NCBI GenBank assembly: GCA_024279915.1
Contig: JAJRRB010000025.1
Location: 62,001 to 126,000, forward strand
Reading direction: 5' to 3'
DNA from: Deltaproteobacteria bacterium
GTDB taxonomy: Bacteria > Desulfobacterota > Desulfuromonadia > Desulfuromonadales > BM103
DNA: 64,000 bases
Shown here one piece after another: positions 59,082-64,000 of this stretch. Made by a program: the position numbers and the translations under genes. Position 1 is the stretch's first letter; every line of letters starts with the position of its first letter. Below the pieces are notes generated by a model. It worked only from the letters and a program-made list of their open reading frames with translations, was not told the DNA's origin and ran no database searches.

Positions 59082-59196
59082 CAAAATCTGTTCAAGGGGT
59101 TTTGGATTGTTACTGTTTATAGTGACTTATAGAAAATAATTCTACCTCCCAAATATGTCTACAAAACTGGGGTTTATTCACCTGTAAATTGGCGCT

Positions 59197-59964
59197 CTAC
59201 TGGTTACGCCCCGCCATAACGCCTCCGTCCACGTCCCAAATTGCCCCTGTTACCCAACTTGCATCGTCCGAGAGGAGAAATGTAATCACCGACGCCACAT
59301 CTCCGGGCGTTCCGATTCTTCCGATAGGGTGAAAATCATTGAACCCCTTTAGGGCCTCATGGATCTCGTCTGGCTTTATAAAGGCTCCGTAGATCGGGGT
59401 TTCAACGACGGCAGGTGCCACTGCGTGGACACGAACGCCATGTTCCGCCAACTCCATAGCCAGATGCTGGGTCAAGGAATGCAGACCAGACTTGGCCATG
59501 GAATACGCCGACGAGGGTGTCGCCTTGATTGCCTGATGGCCCCACATTGAGCCGATATTAACTATTGAGCCACCACCGTTGGCCACCATGTTTTTTGACA
59601 CCTGTTGTGTTACAAAAAAGATCGCCCGGTTAAGATCCATGTAGCTATCATATTCCTCTCCCGTGTGGTCCAAAAAGGATTTAGGGGAGAAAATACCCGC
59701 AGCGTTGATAAGGCACTTCACATCCTTCATCTCTTCGGCGATGTGCTGAATTAGTTTGTCTACATCTCCCTTTGACGTGAGGTCGCATCGGAAAGTGCTT
59801 ACTTTGTTTGGCTTCTTAAACGTATCGCGCGCAGCATCCAGTTTCTCCAGTTGGCGACCAACCAGAGTCACTGAAGCACCCTCTTCTACCAGTAACTTTC
59901 CTGTCTCCAACCCCATACCACTGCTACCGCCGATGATCAGTGCTTGCTTGTTTGAGAATTTCAT
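59197..59964 (-). CDS. SDR family oxidoreductase
   Basis: [40 protein letters not shown]. Confidence 0.94.
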   Translation of the reverse strand: MKFSNKQALIIGGSSGMGLETGKLLVEEGASVTLVGRQLEKLDAARDTFKKPNKVSTFRCDLTSKGDVDKLIQHIAEEMKDVKCLINAAGIFSPKSFLDHTGEEYDSYMDLNRAIFFVTQQVSKNMVANGGGSIVNIGSMWGHQAIKATPSSAYSMAKSGLHSLTQHLAMELAEHGVRVHAVAPAVVETPIYGAFIKPDEIHEALKGFNDFHPIGRIGTPGDVASVITFLLSDDASWVTGAIWDVDGGVMAGRNQ

Positions 59965-60295
59965 CTTTGCTCCTCCTTTTCAGCCATTAAAGCTGCTGAG
60001 GTTGGCCTGCAAGAGTGGACACCATAACCAGTGGCAGTTTTCCAAGACATGGAGCCACTGTTACCTGCCGATCGCGAGTCTCGGAAATCGTATCACAACA
60101 ATCAATAAGCGCCAGTGATCCGGTGAATGGCGATTATCAAAAATCCTGATAAATAAGCCCACAGTCAAAGGAGGGTGGATGACTACGGGGCAACGTCTTT
60201 CAGTAGGCAAACAGTCACTCGTCTACCTGTTTACATGTTACCATTCTGTTCGGCTCCTCATCTATTAGCCCAATAAGTCCTGACAAATAATAAAA

Positions 60296-60317
60296 GGCCA
60301 CCCGTTTTCAGGTGGCC
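60296..60317 (-). terminator. Hairpin terminator for the minus-strand small HTH gene
   Basis: GGCCACC...GGTGGCC followed on minus strand by TTTTATTATT. Confidence 0.65.
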
Positions 60318-60410
60318 ACAATAGCAGTTCTATACATGATCCGACCAAACAATGTCTGTCCGATCAGGTCTTGGTTACTCTATATTTTATGCTATTCAGA
60401 ATACTTGAAA

Positions 60411-60596
60411 TCAGGATCGGATCACCATCGTCTCCACTTCGAGACGCACATCATCGATGTTCACCTGAACAACCTTGTCACCTTCCTGCTCTGCCCTCAC
60501 CAGGCCTTTTGCAACCCACTCCATCAACTTGCCAATTTGAATTCCGAACTTGTCTGCGGCAGCTTCAGGGGTATACCAGGTTTTAACCAGCGACAT
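60411..60596 (-). CDS. Small MerR/excisionase-like HTH protein
   Basis: SLVKTWYTPEAAADKFGIQIGKLMEWVAKGLVRAEQEGDKVVQVNIDDVRLE; RBS upstream. Confidence 0.7.
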   Translation of the reverse strand: MSLVKTWYTPEAAADKFGIQIGKLMEWVAKGLVRAEQEGDKVVQVNIDDVRLEVETMVIRS

Positions 60597-60754
60597 AAGA
60601 ACCTCCCTTACTTAACAAGTGATAGCAGATATCGAGAATAAATCAGGCTACGTTTTAATTATAGCGGCAAATTCAGGATTGTCTGTTGTTCTCCACTGAT
60701 TAATTAAAACATTTGGTAACTATTCGACACCTTTGAACTATTAACAATAATGTC

Positions 60755-60830
60755 TGTCATCCTCGAATGCTTCTATCGGGGATCCATGGTTTTAAAATCT
60801 GGATTCCCGATTACACCCTCGGGAATGACA
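60755..60830. repeat. REP-like palindromic unit
   Basis: TGTCATCCTCGA...TCGGGGATCCA...TGGATTCCCGA...CTCGGGAATGACA. Confidence 0.7.
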
Positions 60831-60875
60831 ATCTTTAGTCGAGACTGAATAGTTACCGCTTTTTAAGGATAAACA

Positions 60876-60962
60876 GGACACGGATGAACACGGATTTAGA
60901 TGCAAGGTATCAAGGCGTTAGATTTTGTTCGATCCGTGTAAATCAGATTTTTATCCGTGTCC
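60876..60962. repeat. Inverted repeat element GGACACGGAT...ATCCGTGTCC with internal ACACGGATTTA/GATCCGTGTAAATC
   Basis: Read directly; ends are exact 10-bp inverted repeats. Confidence 0.7.
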
Positions 60963-60997
60963 AGAGGTTTTGTTCATAAACTGAAGTTACGTGGTTA

Positions 60998-61639
60998 CTA
61001 TCGTCGACTGGCCACAATATCACCATACCAGGCAATTGCTGATTCACCGGTGTTGTCAGTATCAGTCATAATGGCAATCGCACCGATGTCCGGTGGATCC
61101 TCACCAAAAGCCCGACGGTAGTCATCAATGATATTACGTCGTACCGCAACCCACTCGCCGACTTTCTCGGCACCACTCTCCACCGCGATCATTATGGCGT
61201 TGCTCAGGTAAGCATTGGCCTGAAGATCCTCCTTTGGCAAACGATTAGCCCAGATATAGTTGAGAGTTCTGGTCTTTGGGAAAAACCAGTGCGGAAAGAC
61301 CACGTAAACTCTGGCCGCGTAATCATCACCAGCTTTCGTGCGACTGTCACCCTTAACAAGCGTGTTGGCAATTTTCCAGCGCCAGGACAAAAGGGGGTAT
61401 TCATTTGGGTCGTATTCAGTCTCAAAGACGAGTCCGGAGGCAGTGCCATAGCTCTTGGCCTGCAGCACATGGTGGCCAGATTCTTCAACAATTCGATACT
61501 CAGTGTTGCCCTTGAAACTTTTTTCGGACCAGCCTTCCAGACCAGACTCAGAGAAACTACCGATCTGAATCTTACCCGAATCGGCCGAAACAGGAGTAAC
61601 CAGCATGAGTAGAAGAAAGCATTTCAGCAATTGTTTCAT
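60998..61639 (-). CDS. DUF3047 domain protein, exported
   Basis: Signal peptide; YPLLSWRWKIANTLVKGDSRTKAGDDYAARVYVVF...TLNYIWANRLPK. Confidence 0.85.
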   Translation of the reverse strand: MKQLLKCFLLLMLVTPVSADSGKIQIGSFSESGLEGWSEKSFKGNTEYRIVEESGHHVLQAKSYGTASGLVFETEYDPNEYPLLSWRWKIANTLVKGDSRTKAGDDYAARVYVVFPHWFFPKTRTLNYIWANRLPKEDLQANAYLSNAIMIAVESGAEKVGEWVAVRRNIIDDYRRAFGEDPPDIGAIAIMTDTDNTGESAIAWYGDIVASRR

Positions 61640-61650
61640 ACGATAGCCAC

Positions 61651-63210
61651 TCAGCCATAAGGGCCAGCGAGAAGTTCTGGCCGTTTGCGACGGCTCTCAC
61701 CCTCGTTGATGATACGAACAGCACTGGCACCCTCCACAGGACACTTGGTCTCGCAAATGCCACAACCGATACAGAGCTTGTCGACAACCTTGGGGAATTT
61801 CAGACGGCGCAATTCGCCATCAACCAGCACCTCTTTCTCCTCCATAACAATCGCTTTCTCTCCGGTCGGACAGTGCTCTTCGCAAACCAGGCATTCAACA
61901 CCCTTGGCAAAGGGTAGGCAGCGGTCTTTCTTGATGACAGCGAGACCGATTACATTTTTCTTTTTTTCTGGCAGTTTCAGTGGAGCAATTGCTCCGGTCG
62001 GACAGACCTGACCGCAAAGAGTGCAATTGTATTCACAGTAACCAATCCGCGGCACCACCAGCGGCGTCCACAAACCGATGGGACCAGCCTCAAACAAAGC
62101 CGGCTGCAAGGTACGGCCAATGCAGACTTTCATACATCCGGCGCAACGTACACAACGCTGTAAGAATTCTTCTTCAGGGACCGCTCCCGGCGGCCGGATC
62201 AGGTAAGGGTTTTGTTCGTGGGTCACTGGGCCAATCCTCACAACTGGGGCAATCATAACGCCACTGGCCATAGCGGTCAGAACACCGCGGCGCTGCAGAT
62301 CAACCCCGAGGTCGTTATCGGTTCCAGTCCGTAAAGCAAACTGCACCCGTTCTTCCGGGCAGAAACCGGTGCAATCCATACAGAGCAAACATTCACTGCG
62401 CATATGACCTGATTCACGCACCGCACCAGAACGACAGAGGCTATCGCACAGTTGACAATCGGCACAGAGCTGTTGCGGAGTCCTCTGCAAAATCGCATAG
62501 CGCGAGCAGATGCCAAGCAGCCCGCCAAGAGGACAGAGGTTCTTACACCAGAAGCGGTGTTCGACCTTTTCCAACAGTACTATCACCAGGAAGATCAGCA
62601 TGGTAAAGAGGCCCAGGGCAAAGATCGGCTGATGAAAGGCCATCAGATTATCACGGAAGACAGGATAGGAAGTTTTGGCCAGAGATGATAGCAACGGCAC
62701 TTCATGCTCATAGAAGAAGTCAAAGAGCCCATTCAAACCATAATTATATGCGGGATAAACTGCGAGAGTTAAAGAACGCAGAAAAATCGCCAGAGGATCG
62801 AAGAGGCCGAGGAGTTGTACACCAAAGAGAGTCGCCGCGCCCAACACAATTAGCAGATAGTATTTAACTCGTCGCCAAGCTGGCGAGAAGGTTCTTCGGC
62901 CACGACCGATGACTTTTCCAAGGCCATCAAGTGTGCTGCCGAGCGGGCAGATCCAGCCACAGAAAAAACGGCCAAAGAGAACCGTGAACAGGATGATACC
63001 CAGAGCGGGCCAGAGGGCCTGCCAGCCAAAGGGTCCAGGAGCGAGAAAATCAGCGAGTGCGGCGAGCGGATCAATCCGGAAGAGCAGACTGACCGGATAG
63101 GGTAGCTGGTCAATGCCGCGATATTCCGTCTGCAGAAAAAGCCAGAGGAAAAGTGCCAGGCAAAAACTCTGGCTGACCTTGCGGGCATATGTCCAGGAAG
63201 AGTTTTTCAA
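61651..63210 (-). CDS. NapH/MauN-like membrane polyferredoxin
   Basis: FCGWICPLGSTLDGLGK; CKNLCPLGGLLG; several CxxCxxCxxxC clusters incl. CIGCGICETKCPVEG. Confidence 0.9.
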   Translation of the reverse strand: MKNSSWTYARKVSQSFCLALFLWLFLQTEYRGIDQLPYPVSLLFRIDPLAALADFLAPGPFGWQALWPALGIILFTVLFGRFFCGWICPLGSTLDGLGKVIGRGRRTFSPAWRRVKYYLLIVLGAATLFGVQLLGLFDPLAIFLRSLTLAVYPAYNYGLNGLFDFFYEHEVPLLSSLAKTSYPVFRDNLMAFHQPIFALGLFTMLIFLVIVLLEKVEHRFWCKNLCPLGGLLGICSRYAILQRTPQQLCADCQLCDSLCRSGAVRESGHMRSECLLCMDCTGFCPEERVQFALRTGTDNDLGVDLQRRGVLTAMASGVMIAPVVRIGPVTHEQNPYLIRPPGAVPEEEFLQRCVRCAGCMKVCIGRTLQPALFEAGPIGLWTPLVVPRIGYCEYNCTLCGQVCPTGAIAPLKLPEKKKNVIGLAVIKKDRCLPFAKGVECLVCEEHCPTGEKAIVMEEKEVLVDGELRRLKFPKVVDKLCIGCGICETKCPVEGASAVRIINEGESRRKRPELLAGPYG

Positions 63211-64000
63211 ACCATGCGAACCTGTTTAAGGTCCATAACGCCCAGGCCTCTTTGTGCCGCAGCCACAATTGTCGACACATCTTCAGGCTTGAGGCCAAAG
63301 AGGGTCGTGGCGTACGCATCTGCCGCCACCATATCGGGTGAGGCGATCAAGGTTTCTGTGTTACGAACATCTTCAGTCCGCCCACCTTGAGGGCCGTTGG
63401 CGATCAGGATACGGGTTGCATCGATCACAGTAAGATCAACATGGATAACTGATGCAATATCGGTGAGAGATTCGGCGATTTTATGATGCAGACGTCCTCG
63501 GTTGCCACCGATAACACCCATCAGGTTTTTCATCCCGAGCGTCAGACGCGATATGGAATGATGCTTGGCAATCGGCACGTTAATCAGACGATCAGCCTCA
63601 ATCACCGGCATATAAAATTCCCAGCGGTCAAAAGCCTGTCCACCACGAATCGCCAGCTCTTTGTAGTCATGCCGATCCATATATTCGAGGCTGACACGAT
63701 CTGACTTGATATTTTCTACAGCAGCACGGATACCGCTCTGCGTGTAGCAGCGCCGTTCATCGTTACAGGTACGATCAAAGATGCGCACCTGCTTTGCACC
63801 GGCATCGAGACAAAGTTCCACCAGAGTTTTAACAACTTCCGGATGGGTGTTGGCAGCCAGCTCGACGGTGCGGTCCCAACCGATATTCGGTTTGACCACG
63901 ACAACTTCACCCGGCTTGACAAAAGCCTCAATGCCGCCCAGAGCATGCAACGTCTCCTTAACCAGACGCGACACATCCCGTCCTTTACGCACGGCAAGCG
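63207..64000 (-). CDS. DUF362 domain protein (5' end outside window)
   Basis: VVVKPNIGWDRTVELAANTHPEVVKTLVELCLDAGAKQVRIFDRT; NVPIAKHHSISRLTLGMKNLMGVIGGNRG; frame open to the right edge. Confidence 0.9.
   Translation of the reverse strand, partial: LAVRKGRDVSRLVKETLHALGGIEAFVKPGEVVVVKPNIGWDRTVELAANTHPEVVKTLVELCLDAGAKQVRIFDRTCNDERRCYTQSGIRAAVENIKSDRVSLEYMDRHDYKELAIRGGQAFDRWEFYMPVIEADRLINVPIAKHHSISRLTLGMKNLMGVIGGNRGRLHHKIAESLTDIASVIHVDLTVIDATRILIANGPQGGRTEDVRNTETLIASPDMVAADAYATTLFGLKPEDVSTIVAAAQRGLGVMDLKQVRMV

Overview
The window looks like chromosomal DNA from an anaerobic, cytochrome-rich bacterium. Gene content suggests Desulfuromonadales/Geobacterales-like; this is inference and no taxonomy search was run. 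Contents in order: a porin-multiheme cytochrome locus (1-4.5 kb) whose surface cytochrome has 12 CXXCH sites and one CXXYH; a decayed DUF4382-like gene; exeA/gspA-gspB; a MoxR-AAA/VWA pair; a MATE exporter; an FMN reductase; a sigma-54 enhancer-binding regulator next to a secreted isochorismatase-like hydrolase with a perfect TGAGACAC-N5-GTGTCTCA palindrome between them; a glutaredoxin-thioredoxin reductase fusion; tRNA-Arg(CCG); an alternative complex III-like operon (ActA-B-C-D-F, no ActE seen) convergent with a Rieske/cytochrome b/pentaheme bc complex; hpt; an acidic zinc-ribbon membrane protein; a ferredoxin absent from the ORF track; convergent ackA/pta; a TonB-like protein; an EamA transporter; a compact defence cluster (Fic plus a candidate small antitoxin, Mrr-like nuclease, HEPN-like Rx4H protein, HsdM-S fusion, HsdR); a one-carbon/glycine operon (folD-metV-metF-gcvT-gcvH-gcvPA-gcvPB); rsgA, fmdB-like, yggU, divIVA and yggT genes; DAHP synthase overlapping by 1 nt with hgcA and followed by hgcB (mercury methylation), where HgcA has a Cys-Cys-rich N-terminal extension; an SDR; and a NapH-like/DUF362 pair. 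Three same-orientation copies of a ~162-bp end-to-end palindromic MITE-like element occur at 12.6, 36.3 and 53.2 kb. They create spurious ORFs and false N-terminal extensions. Other REP-like palindromes are present. No CRISPR array, rRNA or transposase was seen. The leads I rate highest are the hgcAB locus, the MITE-like family, the Fic/small-ORF pair, the HEPN protein inside the RM operon, and the side-by-side ACIII and bc complexes.
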